From: Candidatus Moraniibacteriota bacterium
GTDB taxonomy: Bacteria > Patescibacteriota > Minisyncoccia > Moranbacterales > UBA1568
NCBI GenBank assembly: GCA_030690925.1
Contig: JAUYFO010000076.1
Coordinates: 1 to 13,088 of the forward strand
Reading direction: 5' to 3'
DNA length: 13,088 nucleotides
The position numbers and the translations under genes were made by a program. The notes below the pieces were generated by a model. It did not search any database and was not told where the DNA came from. It saw only the letters and a list, made by a program, of their open reading frames with translations. Shown here piece by piece: positions 6,344 to 13,088 of the stretch; the stretch's first letter is position 1, and each line of letters begins with the position of its first letter.

Positions 6344-7585
6344 TTACTCGTAACGCAAGGATTCCATGGGGCTGACTTTCGATGCCCTGAGGGCAGGGTA
6401 CAGCCCGAAAACGATACCAATGAGCAGCGACACGGAAAAACCGATAATCACCGAAGAAAGCGGCACGTAGAACTGCCAGTCATAGCCGAGGTGCGGAATA
6501 ATGAGAGCCACTACATAAGCGATACAAACTCCGAAGATCACTCCGATACATCCGCCAATAAGAGTGATAAACGATGACTCAATCAGAAACTGAGTGATGA
6601 TGTGCTCCGGTCGCGCCCCCACAGCCTTGCGCAGACCAATCTCGCGAATCCGTTCCGAAATCGAGATGAGCATGGAATTCATAATCCCAATACCACCGAC
6701 CAAAAGGGAGATCGAAGCGATAGCAATGAGGAAATATTTGAGCACATCAGTGATATTGGTAAGGAGCCCGAGTGCCGCCTTGGTGCTGCGGATGGAGAAA
6801 TCGGATTCTTCTCCTTCTTCTAAGTCATGCTGTTTCCGCAAAAGCAAGGTCATATCTGCCATCGTGCGTTCGATATTCTCTGGAGCGTCCACCTTGCCGC
6901 GCGCAAAATTGAGATAGTTGATCCCAAGCAGGATCTTCTGAGCGGTATCCAACGGCACATAGATGAGAGTATCCGGATTGGAAAAAGCCGCCGACCCTCG
7001 CTCTTCCAAGACCCCAATCACCTTGAAAGGACTGTTTTTGATGGTGATAATTTCTCCGATTGGGTCACGATTTGGAAAAAGATCCTTAGCCCGACTGGCC
7101 CCCAGGACCACCACTCGTGCCAAACTGCTTTCTTCTTCAGAAAAGAAGAACCGTCCGACAGCGACAGCGATATCTTCTACCTCGGCCATGGCCGGCGATA
7201 CCCCCTGAAAACTGGCTTCAAATGATTGCATAGGGGATTCGATGGTAGCTGAACCACTGACGTAACCTGAAACAGCCAGCAAATGAGGAACATTGCGTTT
7301 GGCTCTGAGCGCCTTGAGATCATCATTTTTGAACGTGGTCGTCACGATACCGAGTGCCCCGGCCGGCGGACCCTTTTCTTCCGATGCTCCAGGAAGCACC
7401 ACTACCAAGTTGGACCCAACATTTTCCACCTGAGAAAGCACCAGTTTTTGAGCACTCGCCCCAATGGCCATGACCATAATGACAGCCGCCACCCCGATCA
7501 CCACTCCGAGCACCGTCAGCAAAAAGCGCAGCTTCGATGAAGTAAGCGATCGGTAGGCAATCTTGATCGGATCAGATATTTTCAT
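6344..7585 (-). CDS. FtsX/MacB-type ABC transporter permease 2
   Basis: This 413-aa protein has the same architecture as permease 1: helix 1 at about 22-42, a MacB_PCD-type extracytoplasmic domain (about 45-280), and helices at about 283-304, 335-362 and 376-397. GGIGIMNSMLISISERIREI (297-316) and GLRKAVGA match the family coupling helix, and the C-terminus ends PALRASKVSPMESLRYE. The start is ATG at 7585 with a GAGG site 4 nt upstream. It follows the ATPase gene by 36 bp, so the two are almost certainly co-transcribed. Two tandem permeases after one ATPase and one fusion protein give a split MacAB/YknXYZ-like exporter. In Gram-negative MacB the ATPase and permease are fused in one chain; here they are separate genes. 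Confidence 0.93.
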   Translation of the reverse strand: MKISDPIKIAYRSLTSSKLRFLLTVLGVVIGVAAVIMVMAIGASAQKLVLSQVENVGSNLVVVLPGASEEKGPPAGALGIVTTTFKNDDLKALRAKRNVPHLLAVSGYVSGSATIESPMQSFEASFQGVSPAMAEVEDIAVAVGRFFFSEEESSLARVVVLGASRAKDLFPNRDPIGEIITIKNSPFKVIGVLEERGSAAFSNPDTLIYVPLDTAQKILLGINYLNFARGKVDAPENIERTMADMTLLLRKQHDLEEGEESDFSIRSTKAALGLLTNITDVLKYFLIAIASISLLVGGIGIMNSMLISISERIREIGLRKAVGARPEHIITQFLIESSFITLIGGCIGVIFGVCIAYVVALIIPHLGYDWQFYVPLSSVIIGFSVSLLIGIVFGLYPALRASKVSPMESLRYE

Positions 7586-7621
7586 ACGGCCTCATTGGAA
7601 AGCAAGTTGCCGACACCACAA

Positions 7622-8341
7622 CTATTTCAGTACGGCTTCACTATCAGCAAAACGACGACCGGCCACCAACTGATCATTGACAATCTCACCATCTTTCATA
7701 GAGAGGATGCGCCTGGCATGTTCGGCGGTGGATGTCTCATGTGTCACCAGGATAATGGTGCGGCCCGCCTGGTTGAGGCGCTGCAAAATAGTCATGACCT
7801 GCAGGCCAGATTTGGAATCCAGATTTCCGGTCGGCTCATCGGCAAAAATAATCTCCGGATTATTGACCAGGGCCCGGGCGATAGCCACCCGCTGTTTTTC
7901 TCCACCGGATAATTGATTAGAAAGATAATCAGCCCGGTGTAGCATGTCCACCGCCTCGAGCGCCGCTCTCACTCGCTCTTGGTTGGATTCGACGATCTTG
8001 TCATCATACAGAAGCGGCAACTCGACATTTTCCGCCACCGTCGTCTTGGGCAAAAGATTAAATGCCTGAAACACAAAACCGATCTTCTTATTGCGCAAGC
8101 GTGCCAATTCATTATCAGAAAATTGAGTCACGTCCTTGCCGTCAAGCTCGTAGGTACCGCCGGTAGCCCGATCGAGTAGGCCCAAGACCTGCATGAGGGT
8201 AGATTTCCCCGATCCCGATGGACCCATGATGGAAAGAAACTCTCCTTTTTCAATAACAAAACTGGCCCCCGTCAAAGCGCGGGTTTTCACACCATCATTG
8301 TCATAAATCTTCTCCAAATTGTGGACACGGATCAAAGACAT
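7622..8341 (-). CDS. ABC transporter ATP-binding protein (MacB/LolD-like)
   Basis: This 239-aa ATPase powers the adjacent permeases. Motifs: Walker A GPSGSGKST (40-48), Q-loop glutamine in FVFQAFNLLP (Q92), signature LSGGEKQR (144-151), Walker B IIFADEPTGNLD (164-175) with the catalytic glutamate, and the switch histidine H201 in LVTHE. The DEPTGNLD and FQAFNLLP wording is characteristic of the MacB/LolD/FtsE group. I chose ATG at 8341 (MSLIRVHNLEKIY) because homologues begin there; an in-frame TTG at 8407 would add 22 unconvincing residues. No SD precedes the ATG. A 19-codon frame (8332-8391) overlaps the start and could couple translation, but this is weak. The 114-bp gap after the fusion-protein gene is the largest gap inside the exporter cluster. 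Confidence 0.94.
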   Translation of the reverse strand: MSLIRVHNLEKIYDNDGVKTRALTGASFVIEKGEFLSIMGPSGSGKSTLMQVLGLLDRATGGTYELDGKDVTQFSDNELARLRNKKIGFVFQAFNLLPKTTVAENVELPLLYDDKIVESNQERVRAALEAVDMLHRADYLSNQLSGGEKQRVAIARALVNNPEIIFADEPTGNLDSKSGLQVMTILQRLNQAGRTIILVTHETSTAEHARRILSMKDGEIVNDQLVAGRRFADSEAVLK

Positions 8342-8455
8342 AGAGTAAAAAACACAAAACTCATTACACAAAAAGCCACACGGCGAGCCATTCTCAAACC
8401 ACAGCAATCAACCACGTTTGGCCTTTGTGCTTTGATGACTGTGTTTTCAAAAGAA

Positions 8456-9454
8456 TCACTTCTTTTGTGTCGCTCCGATAGTCACCGCATCACCCTCTGT
8501 TAGTCCAGATGTGATTTCCACGGTACCCTCGTCACCCTCCAGGCCAGTCGTCACCACCACTTTTTCGAAACCCTGCTCACCCCGCTTCATTTCGGCATAG
8601 GTCTTGGTGCCTTCTTTGGTAAGCGCTCGGTACGGTACCCACAAGACACCCGTACGCTTATCCGTTTCGATATCGATATTACCCGTCATCCCCTCTTTCA
8701 GACGCTCATCACCTAACTTGAGACGAAACTGCACCGTATAGGAAACCACGTCCTGCACCACGGTCGAAGCCGGATCGATAGTCACTACTTCCCCTTCAAA
8801 AATATCATCCTGAGTAAGAGCATCAAAGGTAATCTTAGCCGTCATCCCCAGCTTGATTTTGGCAATATCCGACTCAGGTACCCGGGACTCAAGCAAGTAG
8901 GCTCCTGGTTTGATAACACGCGCCATCACCTTCCCGAGAGTCACTCCTTCCCCCACTCGAGCATCAAACCTCGACACCTCGCCAGCAAATGGTGTACGCA
9001 GAACGCTCGCTGCCATCTCTGCTTCAATGGTGTGGACTTTCTCCCGAGCTTGAGCAGACGCCAACTTCTTGGCTGCGCGTTCTTCTGGAGCATAAGACAA
9101 ACGATCGCGCAGGATCAACTGCTCATTCTGTTCAGCAATCCGGGCCGCAAGCCGCGCATCTTTCAGTTGTGAAGATATCACTTCACGATCGAGTGACACA
9201 ATCACCTGCCCTTCGATAACAACATCTCCCGCCTTCACCAAAGCAGCATCGATGATGCCGGCGCTGGCAAAGGAAAGATCAGCATAGGTTTCCGGTACCA
9301 ACTCACCCGTGACACTAACCGTTTCCGCTACATCACCGCGGCGAACTATTTCTGTTTGCACCGCTTCCCCTGTATTCTTTACACGAAAATACCACCAGGC
9401 GAGGGCGCTCGCCGAGATGATGAGAACTAAAATGATATTTCTTTTGCGAAACAC
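8456..9454 (-). CDS. Periplasmic-adaptor-like membrane fusion protein (MacA/HlyD family)
   Basis: This 332-aa protein is anchored by one N-terminal membrane helix (about 6-23) after the basic start MFRKRN. It then shows the adaptor order: half of a barrel-sandwich (lipoyl-like) domain about 60-90, a short helical hairpin about 91-150, the second half of the lipoyl-like domain (RTPFAGEVSRFDARVGEGV, 153-171), a beta-barrel (about 185-265) and a membrane-proximal domain (VLWVPYRALTKEG, 270-282). The hairpin is short compared with Gram-negative MacA, consistent with an adaptor that need not reach an outer-membrane TolC channel, as in YknX-like proteins of single-membrane bacteria. It starts with GTG only 5 nt after the rnhA stop codon, so translational coupling is likely. 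It lies directly upstream of its ATPase and two permeases. Confidence 0.92.
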   Translation of the reverse strand: MFRKRNIILVLIISASALAWWYFRVKNTGEAVQTEIVRRGDVAETVSVTGELVPETYADLSFASAGIIDAALVKAGDVVIEGQVIVSLDREVISSQLKDARLAARIAEQNEQLILRDRLSYAPEERAAKKLASAQAREKVHTIEAEMAASVLRTPFAGEVSRFDARVGEGVTLGKVMARVIKPGAYLLESRVPESDIAKIKLGMTAKITFDALTQDDIFEGEVVTIDPASTVVQDVVSYTVQFRLKLGDERLKEGMTGNIDIETDKRTGVLWVPYRALTKEGTKTYAEMKRGEQGFEKVVVTTGLEGDEGTVEITSGLTEGDAVTIGATQKK

Positions 9455-9459
9455 GGTTT

Positions 9460-9888
9460 TTAGAGCAGTAATTTTTGCTTAGTAGCTTGGTCCATCGCCT
9501 TGTTGGCCTCGGCGTCAGCCTTGGTATTTAATTCTCGGCGCACATGAACAAAGGTCACTCCGGAAAAATCAAGCATCAAGTTCCACACCTGAAAAAATAA
9601 CGGCTGTAATTTTTCATTTTCTATCTTATAGATATGATTGAGTTGGCGGCAGGCCAATTCACTATCCATACGACACTCCACTTTGGTCTTTTTAGCTTTT
9701 TCTTTGCCAATCAATGACTTAATCTTCTTCAGGCCCGCCACAATAGCGGCATATTCGGCCTCATTATTAGTCTTCGTCCCCAAAAAGTCACCAAAACTTT
9801 TATCAAGCGTCTCAATAAAGACACCCAAAGCCGCCGGCCCCGGATTGCCCCGCGACCCTCCATCGCTGTACATGACTATTTTTTCCAT
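9460..9888 (-). CDS. rnhA: Ribonuclease HI
   Basis: This 142-aa enzyme cuts the RNA strand of RNA-DNA hybrids, such as R-loops and Okazaki primers, in the cytoplasm. The four carboxylates are visible: D9 in YSDGGSRGNPGPAA, E45 in TNNEAEY, D75 in RMDSELACRQL and D125 in LNTKADAEANKA. The TNN-x-AEY wording and absence of the basic handle loop place it with the short Bacillus/archaeal-type RNase HI rather than the E. coli type. There is no N-terminal hybrid-binding domain. It sits 23 bp after recJ and 5 bp before the fusion-protein gene on the same strand. An extended -10 box lies 6 nt before its ATG, so it may also be made from its own leaderless mRNA. Confidence 0.93.
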   Translation of the reverse strand: MEKIVMYSDGGSRGNPGPAALGVFIETLDKSFGDFLGTKTNNEAEYAAIVAGLKKIKSLIGKEKAKKTKVECRMDSELACRQLNHIYKIENEKLQPLFFQVWNLMLDFSGVTFVHVRRELNTKADAEANKAMDQATKQKLLL

Positions 9889-9894
9889 ACTTTC

Positions 9895-9903
9895 AGTATA
9901 TCA
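9895..9903 (-). promoter_or_regulatory. Extended -10 box directly before rnhA
   Basis: The minus strand reads TGATATACT at the complement of 9895-9903, that is the TGn extension plus TATACT, ending 6 nt before the rnhA ATG (9888). No good -35 is present at 17 bp, which extended -10 promoters can do without. The following GAAAGTATG closely resembles CGAAAGCATG at the secD start, where the same TATACT sits 7 nt upstream. If used, this gives a leaderless rnhA transcript inside the recJ unit. Confidence 0.4.
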
Positions 9904-9911
9904 GAAAAATC

Positions 9912-11615
9912 CTATTTGGGCTTCATATCCACCAGCTTGAACTGAAGCGAGGTTGAGCCGTTCCAGGTGTTTTCATCGAGCGTAAAAGCAACATCGAAAA
10001 TGTCATGTTCTTTGACATCGGGGAAATCTTTGCCCAAAGAAAATCCGATAGCATCAAAGCACTTGCCGCCCTCTTTGGAAACAAGCGCCAACTTCAAATG
10101 CTTACTGCCATTGCCCACCAGACGTGATTCATGCACCACCATATTCTCGAGAGCAAATACCGGCTCAGGATTCCCCTCCCCAAACGGTGCCAAAAGACAC
10201 AGGTCACGATAAAGTTTGGGGGTGATATGTTCCGGCCGCAACACAAGATCAATCCATTGTTCTGGTTCCGTCACCACGTCCCGAAGCTCTTTTTCTACTA
10301 GAGCATTAAATTTTTCATAAAAGGCATCCATATGCTCGTTCTTGATAGTCATCCCGGCTGCCTGAGCGTGGCCACCGAATTTTTCCAACAACTCTCCACA
10401 CTGTTCGATAGCTTCGATGATGTTAAGCTCCGGAATACTGCGAAACGAACCCGTGCTTGTGGTCTCACCCTTGGTCATGACACAGGTCGGTTTGTGAAAC
10501 TCCCGAGCGATCCGTCCAGCGATCAACCCTACCACTCCATAGGGGAAGTGTGGATCGGCAGCAAAGATGAATTTCTTGTCGGCATACTTTTCAAGCGCAA
10601 TGACCCGTACCTGGTCGGTTACTGTAGCGCTCACCTTCTGCCGTCTGACATTACAATCCTCAAGCTCGAGCGCCATAGTCCGTGCGTGCACCGGGTTGCG
10701 TTCCATCAACAGCTGGTGCGCCAACATAGCGTGAGCCATGCGAGAAGCAGCGTTGATACGCGGCGCAATCTGAAAGCCGATAGCATGAGCATCAGGCAGG
10801 TGCTCTTCATCAATAAGAATCCTTCCGACCGCGAACATTTCCTGAAACCCCACCCGCCGAGTTTTTCCTAATACGATCAAGCCATACTTCACGATGACTC
10901 GATTCTCACCGACGAGCGGCATGACATCGGCGACCGTGCCAACAGCCACAACATCAAGCAGCCACTTCAGTTGATCCACCTCTTTGGGTAGGTAGCGCTG
11001 GTAGAGAGCCTGCACCACCTTGAAACTGGTTCCCGCGCCGCATAATTCCCGGAAAGGATAGGTTTCGGTCTTTACCTTGGGATTCACAATAGCAAAGGCC
11101 TCTGGAAACACCGGCGGGACGTGGTGATGATCGATAACAATCGTCGCAATCCCACGCCGCTTCGCCTCAGTGATAGCTTCATGATTGGTCATCCCACAAT
11201 CAAGCGTCAACACCAGCTTGATACCCTTACTCTCAAAAAAATCCACCGCCAGAATGTTGAAACCATGTCCCTCGTTCAATTTCTCTGGAATATATACCTC
11301 GACCATAATACCGAGTGCCTGCAACCCCTCGCGCATAATAACCGAGGAGGTCACTCCATCAGCATCAAAGTCACCAAAAACACCAATTGTTTCTTTGTTT
11401 TCTCGTGCTTCTCCAATGCGAACCACGATTTTCTCCATCTGAGAAAAGAGAAAGGGGTCATGGATATCCCGATCGAAATTAGCCGACAAAAAATCCTGCC
11501 GGGCTGCTTCCGTGACATAGCCCCGGTTGGTCAAGAGCGCCTCTATCACTGGGTGAAGCTGCTGCCCCTCGGCACTCTCCGGCAGTGTAGTAATTTTATA
11601 TTTCCAGGTGGGCAT
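9912..11615 (-). CDS. recJ: Single-stranded-DNA-specific exonuclease RecJ
   Basis: RecJ degrades single-stranded DNA 5' to 3' in recombination and repair. Counting from ATG at 11615 the protein has 567 aa and all DHH-family motifs: GDFDADGV (81-88), DCGMTNHEA (139-147), IDHHHVPP (161-168), TVADVMPLVG (227-236), RINAASRM (286-293), then the DHHA1 part with GVVGLIAGRI (360-369) and GGHAQAAGM (414-422). The C-terminal OB-like domain includes LAPFGEGNPEPVF (475-487). Length and motif order are normal for RecJ. A TTG two codons upstream (11621) is a possible alternative start; neither has a good SD. The gene is the first of a unit with rnhA and the exporter genes. Its leader contains a long inverted repeat and a five-codon ORF with a much better SD than recJ itself. 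Confidence 0.96.
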   Translation of the reverse strand: MPTWKYKITTLPESAEGQQLHPVIEALLTNRGYVTEAARQDFLSANFDRDIHDPFLFSQMEKIVVRIGEARENKETIGVFGDFDADGVTSSVIMREGLQALGIMVEVYIPEKLNEGHGFNILAVDFFESKGIKLVLTLDCGMTNHEAITEAKRRGIATIVIDHHHVPPVFPEAFAIVNPKVKTETYPFRELCGAGTSFKVVQALYQRYLPKEVDQLKWLLDVVAVGTVADVMPLVGENRVIVKYGLIVLGKTRRVGFQEMFAVGRILIDEEHLPDAHAIGFQIAPRINAASRMAHAMLAHQLLMERNPVHARTMALELEDCNVRRQKVSATVTDQVRVIALEKYADKKFIFAADPHFPYGVVGLIAGRIAREFHKPTCVMTKGETTSTGSFRSIPELNIIEAIEQCGELLEKFGGHAQAAGMTIKNEHMDAFYEKFNALVEKELRDVVTEPEQWIDLVLRPEHITPKLYRDLCLLAPFGEGNPEPVFALENMVVHESRLVGNGSKHLKLALVSKEGGKCFDAIGFSLGKDFPDVKEHDIFDVAFTLDENTWNGSTSLQFKLVDMKPK

Positions 11616-11643
11616 GGTCAAAAAATGTACCGGATAAAAGATG

Positions 11644-11856
11644 TTTCAAAAGACTAGCACGTTTTAGGAAATATCTTTCATTTTCTTTCTCCTGTTTCGG
11701 ACGGTAACATTTCTGATGAATGAGTTGGTAACAGTCGAGCGTCGACAGGATGGTCTCGACTCGGCAGCTCCCTGTTCGACAGAATGAGTCAGAAATGTTC
11801 GGCAGAAACGATAGGGAAAGAAAAGGGAAGATATTTTCTAAAACAGCCTTTCGAAA
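11644..11856. repeat. Long imperfect inverted repeat (about 213 bp) in the recJ leader region
   Basis: The left arm (11644-11716) and right arm (11789-11856) are near reverse complements. The pairing blocks are TTTCAAAAGACT (11644-11655) with AGCCTTTCGAAA (11845-11856), a 30-bp stretch starting GTTTTAG (11661) against one ending CTAAAAC (11844), GTTTC with GAAAC, and an exact 11-bp block AACATTTCTGA (11706-11716) with TCAGAAATGTT (11789-11799). Inside, GTTG/CGAC, AACAG/CTGTT (11730-11734 and 11772-11776) and TCGAG/CTCGA (11735-11739 and 11755-11759) continue the stem to a 15-nt loop. As RNA this makes a rod with internal loops. It could be a structured leader, an independent ncRNA or a MITE-like element. 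A -10-like TATATT (complement of 11856-11861) would start minus-strand RNA at its edge. I recognise no RNA family. Confidence 0.75.
11664..11681 (-). CDS. Possible five-codon leader ORF upstream of recJ (MKDIS)
   Basis: ATG at 11681 is preceded at 7 nt by a good Shine-Dalgarno AGGAG (complement of 11689-11693), the best in the window, but the frame stops after five codons (TAA, complement of 11664-11666). It is in the same frame as recJ, with a second stop (TGA) before the recJ ATG. The ORF and its SD lie in the 3' arm of the long inverted repeat on the minus strand, so folding would hide them. It may be a regulatory leader peptide or chance. Confidence 0.3.
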   Translation of the reverse strand: MKDIS

Positions 11857-11902
11857 ATATATGCCTTTTTCATGCAAACTACTCTATCATCTCTGTCATT
11901 GT

Positions 11903-11934
11903 AAAGAAAAAAGAGACCTCTGGCAAAGGTCTCT
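11903..11934 (-). terminator. Intrinsic terminator of dnaJ
   Basis: Just after the dnaJ stop codon the minus strand has a perfect 8-bp stem, AGAGACCT with AGGTCTCT (11912-11919 and 11927-11934), around a 7-nt loop. It is followed directly by TTTTTTCTTT. It separates dnaJ from the recJ unit, which therefore needs its own promoter. Confidence 0.9.
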
Positions 11935-11942
11935 CTTCTCTT

Positions 11943-13028
11943 TTATTGTGTGTCCCTTAGGGCTTCGATAATCCGCTTTTCTTCGGAAGAAAGTTTTTTC
12001 GGCACAGCCAAGATTACGGAAACCAGGTGATCGCCGCGGCCATGATGATTCAGGTGTGGCACGCCGGCCCCCCTGATACGGAACACTTCGCCTGATTGCG
12101 TCCCAGCCGGAATTTTCATGGTCACCTCGCCATCAATCGTTTCAATCGCTATTTTGTCCCCCAGGGCTGCAGTAGCGAAACTCATGGCGTACTGAGAAAC
12201 GATGTCGTCACCGCGCCGTGTCAGTCGGGCGTGTGGCCGCACGTGCACCGTGATAAAGAGATCTCCTGAACGACTGCCTGATTCTCCAGCAGCACCATGA
12301 CCAGAAAGTGAAAGTGTTTGGCCGGCAGGCATACCGGCAGGAATATCAATACTCAAAGTTTCTTCTTTTTGAGCACGGCCCGCTCCACGACAGACAGAAC
12401 ATTGTTCAGAAAATGTTTTCCCTCGCCCCTGACAACGATCACATGTCACCACCTGTGACATGTCCCCAAAAATACTCTGCACCGTCCGTCGTACTTGGCC
12501 CTGGCCATGACACTCCGTACAGGTCGTTTCTTTGGAGTCCGACTTACCGCCCGTGCCACGACAGGTCTCACACGCCGACATCTTACGAAGAGTGATATCC
12601 CGTTTGACACCGCGTACCATTTCTTCAAAAGAAATCTCTACATCCACCTGGATATCGGCGCCGGCCTTGGCCCGTCCCCGACTATTCGCCCGCCCACCGA
12701 AGAGATCAGAAAAAATATCTTCGAAACCAGAAAAGTCACCGCCCTGGGAAGAAAAACCAGAAAAATCAAAACCACCAAAGCCCTGGCCGCCCTGGGAAGA
12801 AGCCCTCCCATTCCCCTGGCCACTAAACGTCTCTCCATGCTGGTCATAGTTGCGACGCTTCTCAGAATTCGAGAGCACCTGGTAGGCCTCATTAATTTCT
12901 TTGAATTTTTTTTCATCACCCGAGCTCTTATCCGGGTGGTGCTTGTGAGCCAGCTTACGAAAAGCCTTTTTGATCTCGTCGGACGTAGCCGAGCGAGAAA
13001 TCCCTAAAACATCATAATAATCAGCCAT
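11943..13028 (-). CDS. dnaJ: Chaperone protein DnaJ
   Basis: DnaJ (Hsp40) delivers unfolded proteins to DnaK and stimulates its ATPase. The 361-aa protein has the full type I layout: J domain (1-65) with the essential HPD at 31-33; a Gly/Phe-rich linker (about 66-115) with two DFSGF repeats; four zinc-finger repeats CETCRGTG (153-160), CTECHGQG (170-177), CDRCQGRG (196-203) and CSVCRGAG (210-217); and C-terminal substrate-binding domains to residue 361. I chose ATG at 13028 (MADYYDVLG) because family members start there; an in-frame TTG at 13049 would add seven atypical residues. There is no strong SD. A -10-like TATACT lies at the complement of 13065-13070, but any -35 would fall at or beyond the window edge. 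The gene ends in a strong terminator, so it is the last gene of its unit; dnaK or grpE could lie upstream, outside the window. Confidence 0.97.
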   Translation of the reverse strand: MADYYDVLGISRSATSDEIKKAFRKLAHKHHPDKSSGDEKKFKEINEAYQVLSNSEKRRNYDQHGETFSGQGNGRASSQGGQGFGGFDFSGFSSQGGDFSGFEDIFSDLFGGRANSRGRAKAGADIQVDVEISFEEMVRGVKRDITLRKMSACETCRGTGGKSDSKETTCTECHGQGQVRRTVQSIFGDMSQVVTCDRCQGRGKTFSEQCSVCRGAGRAQKEETLSIDIPAGMPAGQTLSLSGHGAAGESGSRSGDLFITVHVRPHARLTRRGDDIVSQYAMSFATAALGDKIAIETIDGEVTMKIPAGTQSGEVFRIRGAGVPHLNHHGRGDHLVSVILAVPKKLSSEEKRIIEALRDTQ

Positions 13029-13088
13029 AAAAGAGTCAGGATAAAACAATTCACTACACCAACCAGTATACCCGAAAAAACAAAAACT

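Noticed and set aside
8342..8407. N-terminal extension of the ABC ATPase from a TTG
   Set aside because: The 22 extra residues are unlike the family, which begins at MSLIRVHNLEKIY, and TTG has no SD.
11644..11856. Identification of the rod-like repeat as 6S RNA, RNase P RNA, tmRNA, SRP RNA or a T-box
   Set aside because: The general rod shape recalls 6S RNA, but I could not find the conserved sequence signatures of any of these families, so I leave it unnamed.
11596..11877. Minus-strand 93-codon frame through the recJ leader
   Set aside because: It starts with TTG without an SD, covers an inverted repeat whose pairing explains the sequence better, and overlaps the recJ start in another frame.
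11750..11971. Plus-strand 73-codon frame between recJ and dnaJ
   Set aside because: It crosses the inverted repeat and the dnaJ terminator and runs into the dnaJ 3' end; no SD and no recognisable motif.
1..13088. Recoded TGA codons, as in some Candidate Phyla Radiation lineages
   Set aside because: TGA ends the membrane fusion protein gene and does not appear in frame inside any recognised gene, so the standard bacterial code applies here.

Overview
This 13.1 kb window is a compact bacterial chromosome segment that uses ordinary stop codons: TAA, TAG and TGA all end recognisable genes. It holds ten recognisable protein genes, one of them cut by the window edge. I see no rRNA, tRNA, CRISPR array, insertion sequence or prophage. 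Gene order, mostly weak Shine-Dalgarno sites, a MacA/MacB-type exporter without a TolC-like partner in view, and the short mosaic operons would fit a Candidate Phyla Radiation (Patescibacteria, Parcubacteria-like) genome. That placement is an inference from style, not from a marker gene.

Layout. Positions 1-1995, minus strand: the 5' end of secD (cut by the window edge) preceded by an ABC-F ATPase. Positions 1996-2345: an AT-rich intergenic region. It contains a perfect 38-bp palindrome that captures the ABC-F ribosome-binding site, a consensus sigma70-type promoter on the plus strand with a terminator-like hairpin about 60 nt downstream (candidate small RNA), and an imperfect 40-bp palindrome. 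Positions 2346-5018: a divergent pair, a NUDT2-like Nudix hydrolase (minus) and a bifunctional class A penicillin-binding protein (plus). Positions 5031-11615, minus strand: one probable transcription unit in the order recJ, rnhA, membrane fusion protein (MacA-like), ABC ATPase (MacB/LolD-like), FtsX/MacB permease 2, FtsX/MacB permease 1. Positions 11616-11942: the recJ leader region, dominated by a roughly 213-bp imperfect inverted repeat, followed by the dnaJ terminator. Positions 11943-13028, minus strand: dnaJ with all four zinc-finger repeats.

How the genes fit together. Four adjacent genes make a complete split MacAB-type exporter: one fusion protein, one separate ATPase and two tandem permeases that probably pair as a heterodimer. 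The same unit starts with two nucleic-acid maintenance enzymes, RecJ and RNase HI. SecD, PBP1A, ABC-F and DnaJ are core secretion, cell-wall, translation and folding functions.

The coding content is ordinary. The points worth a second look are non-coding: the rod-like inverted repeat in the recJ leader with a short SD-bearing upstream ORF, the SD-trapping palindrome before the ABC-F gene, the candidate sRNA near 2189-2255, and -10 boxes lying only 6-7 nt before the ATG of secD and rnhA, which suggest leaderless mRNAs. I did not find convincing evidence for a wholly new biological system.
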